A stretch of DNA of 50,951 nt from an uncultured Coriobacteriaceae bacterium (lineage in GTDB: Bacteria; Actinomycetota; Coriobacteriia; Coriobacteriales; Atopobiaceae), in the NCBI GenBank assembly GCA_902780305.1, contig CACZFB010000022.1:1-50951 (forward strand), in the 5' to 3' direction. The notes under the pieces are model-generated. The model searched no databases. It saw only the letters and a program-made list of their open reading frames with translations, and had not been told where the DNA came from. The position numbers were made by a program, and so were the translations under genes. Shown here in pieces: positions 16,145 to 24,127 of this stretch. Each line of letters opens with the position of its first letter. Position 1 is the first letter of the stretch.

Positions 16145-16969
16145 TTATACGACACAGGTCCAGGGGGTGAGGAGATCGGGGGGATAGCGCACGTCCTCGA
16201 GCACCAGGCCGCGGGCGGGGGCGGTGGGACCGGCTGCGCGGCGGTCGCGGGCCGCGAGTGCCTGGGCCACCCACTCGGGCGACCGATTGCCGCGTCCAAC
16301 CTCCACCAGCGTGCCCACCATAATGCGCACCATGTTGTGCAGGAAGGCGTTTCCCTCCACGTCCACCATCACCAGGTCCTCCCCAGCCTCGCGCTCCATG
16401 TGCACGCGCACCTCTCGCAGCAGGCGACTCGTGGAGCGTCCCGCCTCGCGCAGCATCTGCGCCGAGCTCACCTTGCAAAAGCTCACAAAATCGTGCTCTC
16501 CAACGAGCGCTTGGGCCGCCTCGTCCATGGCCTCCACATCGAGCGTTGAGCGCAGCCACCAAGCGTGATCCCACGCCAGCACGGGCTGTGCGTTGCCACA
16601 GGCAATGCGATATCGGTAACGCCGTCCCAATGCGTCAAAACGCGCCGAGAAGCCCTGAGGGGCGAGGTACAGCGCCCGAATGGATACGTCCTCGGGCGTG
16701 ATGGCCATAAGCGAACGCCACATCCTGCGCGGCTCTCGTCCCGCCAGCTCTCCGACGTCCACGGGAAGGCTCACGTACTGCGCCAACGCCGAGACGCCCG
16801 CATCGGTTCGGCCCGCGCAGGTCGTCTGGCATGGCCGCCGCAGCAGGGTTTGTAGCGCTCGCTCGACCTCGCCCTGAACGGTCCGTTCCCCGTCCTGCGC
16901 CGCGTAGCCCGAAAAGCCCGCGCCCCGGTAACCCACCTTAAGCACGAGGGTCCTCTCGCTCTCCCCCAC
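16145..16969 (-). CDS. truA: tRNA pseudouridine(38-40) synthase TruA
   Basis: TruA converts uridines 38-40 of the tRNA anticodon arm to pseudouridine. The product is 274 residues, the usual length. The catalytic aspartate lies in CAGRTDAGVSA (about residue 56). Other family segments are LKVGYRGAGFSGYAAQ, FSARFDALGRRYRYRI, FVSFCK and NAFLHNMVRIMVGTLVEVG. I chose GTG 16969 (AGAGGAG five bases upstream); GTG 16987 also has a ribosome-like GGGGAG. Longer upstream frames would translate REP block 3 and are rejected. It sits between two REP blocks, which nearly form its ribosome site and its stop. It follows rplQ, a common order at the end of the alpha operon. Confidence 0.93.
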   Translation of the reverse strand: MGESERTLVLKVGYRGAGFSGYAAQDGERTVQGEVERALQTLLRRPCQTTCAGRTDAGVSALAQYVSLPVDVGELAGREPRRMWRSLMAITPEDVSIRALYLAPQGFSARFDALGRRYRYRIACGNAQPVLAWDHAWWLRSTLDVEAMDEAAQALVGEHDFVSFCKVSSAQMLREAGRSTSRLLREVRVHMEREAGEDLVMVDVEGNAFLHNMVRIMVGTLVEVGRGNRSPEWVAQALAARDRRAAGPTAPARGLVLEDVRYPPDLLTPWTCVV

Positions 16970-16997
16970 TCCCGCTCCTCTCGTCACGCACTCCCCT

Positions 16998-17060
16998 GGA
17001 CAAAAGGGACAGTCCCCTGAACACAGGGGACTGTCCCTTTTGTCCAGCGGACTGTCCCCG
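16998..17060. repeat. REP block 3 (between truA and rplQ)
   Basis: It begins with GGACAAAAGGGACAGTCCCC, continues with AGGGGACTGTCCCTTTTGTCC, and ends CGGACTGTCCCCG. On the minus strand its last bases (CCAGGGGAGTG) touch the truA start region. It may also act as a terminator-like hairpin after rplQ. Confidence 0.88.
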
Positions 17061-17128
17061 TGTACCGCAAAACGGGGGACACGCCGTGGCATGTCCCCCG
17101 CCAAAACCAAACGCTGTGTGGTCGCGGA

Positions 17129-17539
17129 CTAGTCCTCGTCGACCTTGGTCACCGCAGGCGCGGCCTTGGGCTGCACCGGGTCGGTAACGAGCTCGATAAT
17201 GACCACGGGGGCGTTGTCGCCCTTGCGCGGACCGAGCTTCATAATGCGGGTGTAACCGCCGTTGCGGTCGGCCCACATGCCCTGCGCGGCCTTCTCGAAC
17301 ACCTCGCGCACGATCTCCTTGTCGCCCAGCTTGGCGATGGCAAGGCGGCGGCTCGCAAGGTCGCCCTTCTTGGCCCAGGTAATCACGCGGTCGACGTCGG
17401 GACGGATGGCCTTGGCACGAGACTCCAGCGTCTTAATGCGGTCGTGCTCAAACAGGGATACCACCAGGCTGCGCTTCATGGCCTTGGTGTGGCTCGCGTC
17501 GGTGCCGAGCTTCATCCCCTTCTTCTTGTTGTGCCTCAT
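17129..17539 (-). CDS. rplQ: 50S ribosomal protein L17
   Basis: L17, 136 residues, binds 23S rRNA in the large subunit. It starts MRHNKKKGMKLGTD as usual, and the core VVSLFEHDRIKTLESRAKAIRP and GGYTRIMKLGPRKGDNAP is conserved. The C-terminal 20 residues (QPKAAPAVTKVDED) are an acidic, alanine-rich extension that is common in actinobacteria. It lies 33 bases after rpoA in the usual rpoA-rplQ order. Confidence 0.97.
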   Translation of the reverse strand: MRHNKKKGMKLGTDASHTKAMKRSLVVSLFEHDRIKTLESRAKAIRPDVDRVITWAKKGDLASRRLAIAKLGDKEIVREVFEKAAQGMWADRNGGYTRIMKLGPRKGDNAPVVIIELVTDPVQPKAAPAVTKVDED

Positions 17540-17572
17540 GTTGCTGCTCCTAGAAACTACTCAGGCGACGTC

Positions 17573-18514
17573 TTATGCCTTAAGGCCAAGGCTCATGGTC
17601 TCGAGCTTGTCCTTAACTTCCTCGATGGACTTGACGCCAAAGTTGCGAATATTCAGAAGGTCGTTCTCCGAGAACTCAACGAGCTGGCGGACGGAGTGGA
17701 TGCCGGCACGCTTGAGGCAGTTGTAGGAACGGACGGAGAGGTCCAGGTCCTCAATCTGCTTGTCGAGCTCGCTGTTGTCCTCCTCGACGCCCACGGCAAA
17801 GATGGAGGTGTCCTCAACGGGCTCCTCCTCCTCGGCCAAGCCCATAAACGCACTCATGTGCTGGTTGATGATGTTTGCCGCCTCGACGACTGCGTCGCGC
17901 GGAGCCACGGAGCCGTTGGTCTCGACCTCGAGCACCAGACGGTCGTAGTCGGTGTGCTGACCCACGCGGCAGGGCTCGACGGACTTGGCGCAACGCCGCA
18001 CGGGCGAGTAGAGCGAGTCCACGTGAATGAGCCCGATGGGGTCGCCGTTGCGCTCGTTGTTCTCGCCCGACACGTAGCCACGGCCAATGCCAATGCGCAT
18101 GGCCATGCTCAGGCGGGCACCCTCGCCCAGCGTGCAAATCACGTGGTCGGGGTTAACGAGCTCGAACTGAGACGGAATGCTAAAGTCGCCACCCGTGACG
18201 GTCATGGGACCCTCGACGTTGATGGTGGCCTGCGCCTCCACGCCCGTCTCCATGGAGCGGAACACGAGCCCCTTTACGTTGAGGACGATGTCCGTAACGT
18301 CCTCGTAGACGCCGGGGACCGTGGTGAACTCATGCTGCACGCCATCGATCTGGATGGCCTGCACGGCCGCACCCTCCAGGGAGGAGAGCAAGACGCGACG
18401 CAGGGAGTTACCCAGCGTGTCGCCGTAGCCACGCTCCAGCGGCTCGGCGCTTACGCGGGCCAAGGTCTCGCTTATCTCTTCGACCGACACTTGGGGTCGG
18501 ATGAACTCGGACAT
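17573..18514 (-). CDS. rpoA: DNA-directed RNA polymerase alpha subunit
   Basis: RpoA (313 residues) dimerises to nucleate RNA polymerase assembly and contacts UP elements and activators. The N-terminal domain shows EPLERGYGDTLGNSLRRVLLSSLEGAAV, GVQHEFTTVPGVYEDVTDI and RVGQHTDYDRLVLEVETNGS. An acidic linker (LAEEEEPVEDTSIFAVGVEE) precedes the C-terminal domain IEDLDLSVRSYNCLKRAGI ... NIRNFGVKSIEEVKDKL. ATG 18514 is chosen because GGAGG lies six bases upstream; a frame four codons longer starts inside that site. Two cysteines in RRCAKSVEPCRVGQ are slightly unusual but lie outside any catalytic site. Confidence 0.98.
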   Translation of the reverse strand: MSEFIRPQVSVEEISETLARVSAEPLERGYGDTLGNSLRRVLLSSLEGAAVQAIQIDGVQHEFTTVPGVYEDVTDIVLNVKGLVFRSMETGVEAQATINVEGPMTVTGGDFSIPSQFELVNPDHVICTLGEGARLSMAMRIGIGRGYVSGENNERNGDPIGLIHVDSLYSPVRRCAKSVEPCRVGQHTDYDRLVLEVETNGSVAPRDAVVEAANIINQHMSAFMGLAEEEEPVEDTSIFAVGVEEDNSELDKQIEDLDLSVRSYNCLKRAGIHSVRQLVEFSENDLLNIRNFGVKSIEEVKDKLETMSLGLKA

Positions 18515-18540
18515 GTATACCTCCAAAGATGCGGGCGCTA

Positions 18541-19134
18541 CTACTTGGAGTAGAGCTCGACGATAAGCTGCGCGTCAATCTCCAGGTCGATCTGGTCGCG
18601 CGTGGGAAGCTGCAGCACGGTGCCGCGGAGCTTCTCGATGTCGACCTCGAGCCACGAGGGCACTGCCATGGACTCGGTGCGGATGAGGGCCTCCTTAATG
18701 GGAAGGAGGTCGCGGAACTTGGGCGCAACCGAAACCACGTCGCCGGCCTTTACCTGGTAGGAGGGGATGTCCACGCGGTGGCCGTTAACCTGAATGTGGC
18801 CGTGGCGCACGGTTTGGCGGGCCTCCTTGCGGGTGCGAGCGAAGCCCAGACGGAACACCACGTTGTCCAGGCGGGACTCGAGGATGCTCATCAGGTTGTC
18901 GCCCGTGATGCCCTCGATCTTGAGTGCCTTGTCGTAGTAACCGCGGAACTGCTTCTCCAGCACGCCATAGATGAACTTGGCCTTTTGCTTCTCGCGGAGC
19001 TGTGCGCCGTACTCGCTCTCCTGGCGACGACGACGGCGGGGCTCGCGCTTGGATTCCTTATTGATGCCCATCACGATGGGGTCGATGCCGAGCTGGCGGC
19101 ACCGCTTGAGGACAGGGGTCCTATCAACTGCCAT
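18541..19134 (-). CDS. rpsD: 30S ribosomal protein S4
   Basis: S4 (197 residues) is a primary 16S rRNA binder that nucleates 30S assembly. The S4 RNA-binding domain is clear (SRLDNVVFRLGFARTRKEAR, QTVRHGHIQVNGHRVDIPSY), and the C-terminus ends VELYSK. The N-terminus has one cysteine only (LKRCRQLG), so it is the zinc-free (C-minus) form. A basic REPRRRRRQESEYG segment follows. It lies 26 bases upstream of rpoA. Confidence 0.97.
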   Translation of the reverse strand: MAVDRTPVLKRCRQLGIDPIVMGINKESKREPRRRRRQESEYGAQLREKQKAKFIYGVLEKQFRGYYDKALKIEGITGDNLMSILESRLDNVVFRLGFARTRKEARQTVRHGHIQVNGHRVDIPSYQVKAGDVVSVAPKFRDLLPIKEALIRTESMAVPSWLEVDIEKLRGTVLQLPTRDQIDLEIDAQLIVELYSK

Positions 19135-19152
19135 TGCTACTGCCCTTCCTTA

Positions 19153-19554
19153 CTACACGCGACGACGCTTGACCGGACGGCAACCGTTGTGCGGAATGGG
19201 GGTCTTGTCCTGGATGCCCGACACCTCCAGGCCAGCGGCCTGCAGGGAGCGGATTGCGGTCTCGCGGCCGGAGCCGGGACCCTTGACAAAGACGGCCACC
19301 TTGCGAAGGCCATGCTCCATGGCTGCCTTTGCGCACGCCTCGGCCGCAATCTGAGCGGCGAACGGCGTGGACTTGCGGGAGCCCTTAAAGCCCACGGTAC
19401 CACCGGACTGCCAGGCGATTACGTTGCCCTGCGGGTCGGTGATGGAGATGATCGTGTTGTTGAACGTGCTCTTGATGTGGGCCTGGCCCACAGCGATGTT
19501 CTTGCGGTCGGCGCGGCGGACGCGCTGGACCTGCTGCTGCTTCCTCTTAGGCAT
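19153..19554 (-). CDS. rpsK: 30S ribosomal protein S11
   Basis: S11, 133 residues, sits on the 30S platform near the mRNA exit. Conserved stretches include [60 protein letters not shown] and the ending [18 protein letters not shown]. It is spaced 18 bases from rpsD and 10 from rpsM. Confidence 0.98.
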   Translation of the reverse strand: MPKRKQQQVQRVRRADRKNIAVGQAHIKSTFNNTIISITDPQGNVIAWQSGGTVGFKGSRKSTPFAAQIAAEACAKAAMEHGLRKVAVFVKGPGSGRETAIRSLQAAGLEVSGIQDKTPIPHNGCRPVKRRRV

Positions 19555-19564
19555 AATCTACTCC

Positions 19565-19936
19565 CTAGCCCTTCTTCCTGGCACCGATCTGGCGACGCTT
19601 GCCCTTGCGGGTGCGCGCGTTGGTGTGGGTGCGCTGGCCATGGACGGGGAGGCCCTTGCGGTGGCGAAGGCCGCGGTAGCAGCCGATCTCCATCAGGCGG
19701 GCGGTGTTCTGGCGAACCTCGCGGCGGAGGTCGCCCTCGGTGGTGTAGTTCTGGTCGATAAAGTCACGCATGCGCGTAACCTCATCCTCGGTAAGATCCT
19801 TTACGCGGGTGTCGGGATTAACGTCGGCAGCTGCGCAAATTGCCTTGGCGCGGGTAACGCCAATACCAAAAATGTACGTGAGTCCGACCTCAACGCGCTT
19901 GTCGCGCGGCAGGTCGACGCCATTAATACGGGCCAA
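19565..19936 (-). CDS. rpsM: 30S ribosomal protein S13
   Basis: S13, 123 residues, forms intersubunit bridges and contacts P-site tRNA. It starts [21 protein letters not shown] and has the helix-two-turn-helix [20 protein letters not shown]. The basic tail [20 protein letters not shown] and [12 protein letters not shown] is typical. It follows rpmJ by 15 bases. Confidence 0.98.
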   Translation of the reverse strand: MARINGVDLPRDKRVEVGLTYIFGIGVTRAKAICAAADVNPDTRVKDLTEDEVTRMRDFIDQNYTTEGDLRREVRQNTARLMEIGCYRGLRHRKGLPVHGQRTHTNARTRKGKRRQIGARKKG

Positions 19937-19951
19937 TTTGAAGCTCCTCTC

Positions 19952-20065
19952 TTAGCCCTGACGCTGCTTGTGGCGCGGGTTCTCGCAGATGACGTAGACC
20001 TTGCCGTGGCGACGGATGACTTTGCACTTGTCGCACATCTTCTTTACAGAAGGGCGTACCTTCAT
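19952..20065 (-). CDS. rpmJ: 50S ribosomal protein L36 (zinc type)
   Basis: L36 is 37 residues: [19 protein letters not shown] then [18 protein letters not shown]. The C11-x2-C14 ... C27 ... H32 zinc site is complete. The true start is ATG 20065 with GGAAAGGACAG upstream; a longer in-frame extension to 20134 is not real. A 119-base gap separates it from infA, wider than usual, and holds a weak AGCCG/CGGCT stem but no clear promoter. Confidence 0.97.
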   Translation of the reverse strand: MKVRPSVKKMCDKCKVIRRHGKVYVICENPRHKQRQG

Positions 20066-20184
20066 CGTCTGTCCTTTCCGATACTGCTCATACGAACTTG
20101 CTTGCGGTGCATGTGGCAGGTGGAAGCTACCCATGCTATATACTCGCCCAGCCGCTGGCGTGAATAGCCGGCTGTGGGGTGCGC

Positions 20185-20403
20185 CTACTTGTAGCGGTAG
20201 GTGATGCGCCCGCGGGTGAGGTCGTAGGGAGAAATCTCCACGACCACGCGGTCTCCCGGAAGGATACGGATGTAATTCATGCGAATCTTACCCGATATCG
20301 TGCAGAGGATGGTCTTGCCGTTTTCGAGTTCCACCTTGAACATGGCGTTGGGAAGGGGCTCTACTACCTTGCCCTCAAGCTCGATTGCGTCCTGTTTACT
20401 CAA
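20185..20403 (-). CDS. infA: Translation initiation factor IF-1
   Basis: IF-1 (72 residues, S1/OB fold) binds the ribosomal A site during initiation. It begins [20 protein letters not shown] after the start and ends [11 protein letters not shown], as in the family. The start codon is TTG at 20403, indicated by homology; an ATG-like start 12 codons further up is not conserved. A TTG start may limit its own translation. It lies 45 bases downstream of map. Confidence 0.96.
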   Translation of the reverse strand: MSKQDAIELEGKVVEPLPNAMFKVELENGKTILCTISGKIRMNYIRILPGDRVVVEISPYDLTRGRITYRYK

Positions 20404-20448
20404 CCTATGGCACCTTTCTTCCAAAGTGACAGCAACCAAATACTCTAC

Positions 20449-21327
20449 CTAAACGCGCCGCATATGTCCACGTTGCATGGAAACGACATAATCTGGGCAC
20501 GTGTCGCCGTTACTGTTCACGGGTCGGCCAGGATGTGTCAGCCTATCAATAGGGGTTACCCCCTTTGATATGCCGCCAGCGGCAATCAAAGTAAGAATGA
20601 CGGGGCCGTCCTTGGTGATGGCCACGGTATTCTCGTAGTGCGCGGCGGGCTTGCCGTCGTTGGTTACCACCGTCCAGCCGTTGGCCAGCGTGTGGTTCTT
20701 GTGCGTGCCCTGGCAGATCATGGGCTCGATGGCGATTACCATCCCCACCTGCAGGCGCACACCCCTGCCCTTCTTGCCAAAGTTGGGCACGTTTGGATCC
20801 TCGTGCATCACGCGCCCCACGCCGTGGCCCACGTACTCGCGCACCACACCGAAGCCGTTCTTCTCGGCCAGGGTTTGCACGGCATGGCCAATGTCACCAA
20901 TGTGGTTGCCCGGAACGGCCTGCTCGATGCCCACCTTAAGGCAGTCGAGCGTCACCTCGCACAGGGCCTGCGTCTCGGTGGGAGGCGTGCCCACATAGAA
21001 GGTCCAGGCGTTGTCGCCCACCCAGCCACCGGCCGTCGCGCCCGTGTCGATAGACAGGATGTCGCCCTCCACAAGCATGCGGTCCGACGGGATGCCGTGC
21101 ACGATCTCCTCGTTTACCGACGCGCAGATGCTGGCGGGAAAACCATACAGGCCCTTGAAGCCCGGCACCGCCCCATGCAGGCGGATGAAGCTCTCCACCA
21201 TCTGGTCGATCTCGCGCGTGGTAACGCCGGGGCGCACCATACGGCCCGCACGGCGCAGCACTGTTTTGGACAGCGCCCCGGCTACCTTAAACTCCTCAAT
21301 CTCCTGAGGTGTCTTGATGTGAATCAT
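20449..21327 (-). CDS. map: Methionine aminopeptidase, type I, with repeat-encoded C-terminal extension
   Basis: Removes the initiator methionine from nascent proteins. All five metal ligands are in place: D94 (SIDTG), D105 (GDNAW), H168 (VGHGVGR), E201 (IAIEPM) and E232 (YENTVAI), plus the substrate histidine H77. The family normally ends just after DGPVILT (about residue 246). Here the frame runs 46 residues on through a palindrome (20548-20591) and a dispersed repeat (20509-20529) before stopping. The start ATG 21327 overlaps the adk stop (ATGA), showing translational coupling. The enzyme core looks fully active; the extension is probably neutral or structural. Confidence 0.95.
   Translation of the reverse strand: MIHIKTPQEIEEFKVAGALSKTVLRRAGRMVRPGVTTREIDQMVESFIRLHGAVPGFKGLYGFPASICASVNEEIVHGIPSDRMLVEGDILSIDTGATAGGWVGDNAWTFYVGTPPTETQALCEVTLDCLKVGIEQAVPGNHIGDIGHAVQTLAEKNGFGVVREYVGHGVGRVMHEDPNVPNFGKKGRGVRLQVGMVIAIEPMICQGTHKNHTLANGWTVVTNDGKPAAHYENTVAITKDGPVILTLIAAGGISKGVTPIDRLTHPGRPVNSNGDTCPDYVVSMQRGHMRRV
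20509..20529 (+). repeat. Dispersed 21-base repeat, second copy
   Basis: GTTACTGTTCACGGG followed by TCGGCC matches 12273-12293 at 19 of 21 positions. It is read on the other strand as GRPVNSN in the Map extension. Confidence 0.6.
20548..20591 (-). repeat. GGGGTNACCCC-type double palindrome inside the 3' end of map
   Basis: Contains AGGGGTTACCCC, then CTTTGATATGCCG / CGGCAATCAAAG arms. It is probably an original terminator now read through by the map frame. Relatives lie at 11344-11373, 24274-24323 and 43384-43440. Confidence 0.7.
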
Positions 21328-21950
21328 GCGCCGAGGACCTTCTTTACATCTACATACACCTCGTCCACGGCGCGGTTGCCGTCGACGGCCTTCAGGATGC
21401 CATGGCCCTTGTAGTAGTCGATGAGGGGCTGCGTCTGGTTCTGGTAGGTGTCCAGACGCTTGGCGATCGTCTCGGGCTTGTCGTCGTCGCGCTGGTACAT
21501 CTCGCCGCCGCAACGCGGGCAGGTGTCGGTGCCGGCGGGAGCGGTGTAGCCGCAGGCGCGGCAGGTGCGGCGAGAGCTCAGGCGCTCGACGATCACGTCG
21601 AACGGCACGTCCACGAGCAGGGCGGCGTCGAGCTCCACACCCATGTCCTTGAGCTCGCCGTCAAGGGTCTCGGCCTGGGCGATGTTGCGCGGGAAGCCGT
21701 CCAGCATAAAGCCCTTTTGCGCGTCGGGCTGGGCCAAGCGCTCCTTAACGAGGTCAATGACCAGCTGGTCGGGCACGAGCTGGCCGGCGTCCATGTACTC
21801 CTTGGCCTTCTTGCCCAGCTCGCTCTGCGCCTTTACCGCCGCGCGGAGAAGGTCGCCGGTGGAGATGTGGGCGATGCCGTACTCCTCGACGAGCTTCTGA
21901 CCCTGCGTACCCTTGCCCGCTCCGGGCGCACCAAGCAATACGATATTCAT
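21324..21950 (-). CDS. adk: Adenylate kinase
   Basis: Catalyses ATP + AMP = 2 ADP in the cytoplasm. The 208 residues show the P-loop GAPGAGKGT (7-15), the AMP site HISTGDLLRAAV and FMLDGFPRN, and a long lid with four cysteines (C130, C133, C144, C147) for structural zinc. The lid spacer between the cysteine pairs is ten residues, shorter than the common sixteen. The stop overlaps the map start. In most relatives secY precedes adk directly; here a membrane protein gene and a 315-base stretch intervene, so adk needs its own promoter. Confidence 0.97.
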   Translation of the reverse strand: MNIVLLGAPGAGKGTQGQKLVEEYGIAHISTGDLLRAAVKAQSELGKKAKEYMDAGQLVPDQLVIDLVKERLAQPDAQKGFMLDGFPRNIAQAETLDGELKDMGVELDAALLVDVPFDVIVERLSSRRTCRACGYTAPAGTDTCPRCGGEMYQRDDDKPETIAKRLDTYQNQTQPLIDYYKGHGILKAVDGNRAVDEVYVDVKKVLGA

Positions 21951-22059
21951 AACGAATCCACCTTTCTCGCAAAACGTTGCATTAGGTTGAGTTTACCGCA
22001 ATTAACGCACGAGGTTGCTGCTATTGGGCATTTGGCAAAAGTGTATGCTTGGGATGCGG

Positions 22060-22088
22060 GGCTGCGGCAGGTCACCCGCGTTCGTGCA
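22060..22088. repeat. 29-base direct repeat, left copy
   Basis: Begins GGCTGCGGCAGGTCACCCGC and ends GTTCGTGCA. It repeats at 22254-22282 with one mismatch, bracketing a nested hairpin element. Confidence 0.85.
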
Positions 22089-22129
22089 CGTTCTCGTCTG
22101 GGTAAAACGTGTAGAGCAGGACTCCATCG

Positions 22130-22247
22130 TTCTCAAACTGCTACCACTTGCCGACGTTGGGAGTTTTTTGAGAAGGATAGTCCCGTTTATGCCCGCTATC
22201 CTTCTCAAAACACTACCACTTTGCCATCGTTGGTAGCAGTTTGAGAA
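22130..22247. repeat. Nested double-hairpin element
   Basis: Outer arms TTCTCAAACTGCTACCA / TGGTAGCAGTTTGAGAA (17 of 17 paired) enclose inner arms TTTTGAGAAGGATAG / CTATCCTTCTCAAAA (15 of 15). It fills the 315-base stretch between adk and the membrane protein gene (21951-22265), where no gene is seen. The two-tier layout resembles the 1691 and 3203 elements, but the sequence is unrelated. Confidence 0.85.
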
Positions 22248-22253
22248 GGATAA

Positions 22254-22282
22254 GGCTGCGGCAGATCACCCGCGTTCGTGCA
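22254..22282. repeat. 29-base direct repeat, right copy
   Basis: Matches 22060-22088 at 28 of 29 bases. It overlaps the last codons and stop of the 22266-23996 gene. Confidence 0.85.
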
Positions 22283-23996
22283 TCCGTGCTCGGGGAACTG
22301 TCCCCCGAGCACGGATCAAGCCGGCGACGAGGGCGAGCAGGGTGAGGGCGGAGACGAGCTCGGCGATACGCCACACGAGGGGCTCGACGAATGTTACCGT
22401 GTACGTTCCGTCAGCATGCGGCGCGAGGTCGAGCGCGGCGTAGCCATCGTCCCAGGCAAGCGTGGCGCCCGCATCGTGCGGCTCCACCTGCAACTGCTGG
22501 TGCCAGAACAGTGGCAAGCGCACGCGCACAGTGCGGTCGGTCGTGTTAACCAGCGCCACCCGCGTCTCCTGCGCAGAGACACGCGTGAAGTCTCGCACCT
22601 CCACGCCTGCGGGCGCGACCGGCTCGACGGAGTCCCAATCGTCGAAAAAGTCCTTGCTTTGTTGGATGGGTACGTACTCCCCCATCCCGATGTCGTCGCC
22701 TTCGACCGTGGTTGCGGTAACGTCAAGCGGCTGCGCATGCAGGGCAAAGCTGACGCCGCAGTACACGCCCTCCACCAGGCACACGGCAAGGCAGACGATC
22801 CAAAACGTGCGCAGCCGCAACGAAGTGCAGCCCACGAGCACACCGGCGAGCACCACCAGCAGCAACGACGCCACGCCCAGCAGCCGCCACGGAAACTGAA
22901 TCGTGGCAAGCGGGCCGGCGAGCCCCCAGGGGAACAGGCAGGTGGTGAGCAGCAGCACGATCAGGGACGCCCAGGCAAGCAGACCGACCCAGTCGGCGAG
23001 CTTCTCTACGCCGTCGGCCTCGCCGTCCGCCGCCGCGTCCGCCGCGCGCACGGACGGCACGCGCAGCCACACGAAGCCCAGCACCAGCACGGCGGTAAGG
23101 CTCAACCCAATCTGCAGTGGCATCTCGCCCAGCAAACCCTGGTCGAGCGAGAGGGACAACCCGTCGAACGGCCAAAACGGAATGAGAAACTGGCCTGGAT
23201 ACAGCGAGTGCTCGTATGCCGAATTGCCAAAGTACTTAACGCCTAGGTCGTGATGCAGGTAATAGTCGAATAAAGGAACCAGAAACGCGGCGCACAGCAA
23301 AAGCGTGAGCACGGCTGCCTTGGCAATGGCCCTCCCCCAGCCATCCTTCTTTCGCCGGCGAGCCAGCGGCAGCATGGCCAAAAGCGACACCGGAAGGAAC
23401 ATGATGACGCTGAGGATGTGCGAGTAAAGAATGCCGCTCGCACCCAGCGCCAGTGTTATCCAGCCCGCGCCCTCAGGCGTCGTGTCGTCCAGAAACACGC
23501 GCCACAGGCCCAGCACAATGAGAGGTGCGAACACGAGCGCAAGATATTCTCCCACGGCGGCGCGCAGCAATACGTCGCACAGCCTGTAGGGTGCCAGAGT
23601 CCAGAGCGTGGCGCACACGAGCCCAGCTCTGGGCGACCGGAGCACGGTTGAGAAGACGTGGTATGCGATAACGGCCGTCGCGAGGTTCACCAGTAGCACG
23701 AACACCACATACGCGGGCCACGGGTGCATGCCCCAGGCCACGAGCAGGCCGGGCAGATACAAGAAGAGGTCGGGATAGCACAGGCCAGTGGGATAACCAA
23801 AGCCATGCGCCTGCGTCGCATACAACCGCACGGGAATCACGCCCGCGCGCAACCCCTGCGCGATGGACTGAATGCGCGCCAGGTGAAACGGCAGGTCGTG
23901 CCCGGGCGTCCACCGAGCGCAAGGCGCGAACAGCGCGCCCGTCGAGACCACCGCCAGCAGCAGCAACGCTACGCCAAACATGATTCGTCTTTTCAT
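22266..23996 (-). CDS. Multi-spanning membrane protein, PTPS-related (PF10131-like, GT-C type)
   Basis: A 576-residue integral membrane protein with about ten to twelve hydrophobic spans and a soluble C-terminal part (about residues 430-545). The first loop has HDLPFHLARIQSIAQGLRAG and HGFGYPTGLCYPDLFLYLPG, the pattern of the 6-pyruvoyl-tetrahydropterin-synthase-related membrane family. Such proteins resemble GT-C glycosyltransferases; no reaction is established. ATG 23996 follows GGAGGTG at six bases. It lies between secY and adk, which are normally adjacent. Its last 16 or so codons come from a hairpin (22282-22316) and a direct repeat, so its original stop was probably replaced. Confidence 0.75.
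   Translation of the reverse strand: MKRRIMFGVALLLLAVVSTGALFAPCARWTPGHDLPFHLARIQSIAQGLRAGVIPVRLYATQAHGFGYPTGLCYPDLFLYLPGLLVAWGMHPWPAYVVFVLLVNLATAVIAYHVFSTVLRSPRAGLVCATLWTLAPYRLCDVLLRAAVGEYLALVFAPLIVLGLWRVFLDDTTPEGAGWITLALGASGILYSHILSVIMFLPVSLLAMLPLARRRKKDGWGRAIAKAAVLTLLLCAAFLVPLFDYYLHHDLGVKYFGNSAYEHSLYPGQFLIPFWPFDGLSLSLDQGLLGEMPLQIGLSLTAVLVLGFVWLRVPSVRAADAAADGEADGVEKLADWVGLLAWASLIVLLLTTCLFPWGLAGPLATIQFPWRLLGVASLLLVVLAGVLVGCTSLRLRTFWIVCLAVCLVEGVYCGVSFALHAQPLDVTATTVEGDDIGMGEYVPIQQSKDFFDDWDSVEPVAPAGVEVRDFTRVSAQETRVALVNTTDRTVRVRLPLFWHQQLQVEPHDAGATLAWDDGYAALDLAPHADGTYTVTFVEPLVWRIAELVSALTLLALVAGLIRARGTVPRARMHERG
22282..22316 (-). terminator. Strong hairpin at the 3' end of the PTPS-related gene
   Basis: ATCCGTGCTCGGGG / CCCCGAGCACGGAT is a perfect 14-base stem with a 7-base loop. 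It lies just inside the coding end and has no T-run. It could terminate or protect the transcript. Confidence 0.6.
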
Positions 23997-24127
23997 GCAC
24001 ACACCTCCGCCCCCATTGTAGCGACTACGAGCCACTGGGAGGCGGACTCATAACTATTGTCGCGACTGCATTTGGCAGCCAAGCGGAAAACAGTGCAATC
24101 CCCGTGATTGGAACCGGCTTCATCGGG

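Noticed and set aside
15159..17060. Regular GGGACAGTCCC repeats as a possible CRISPR array
   Set aside because: The units are palindromic, the spacers are only a few bases long and identical in type, and a RAYT gene lies between the blocks. They are REPs.
16970..17110. Longer start for truA at 17110
   Set aside because: It would translate REP block 3 into the protein, and conserved TruA sequence begins after 16969.
20449..21513. Longer start for map at 21513
   Set aside because: The extra 62 residues are arginine-rich shadow of adk; the family start MIHIKTPQEI at 21327 overlaps the adk stop.
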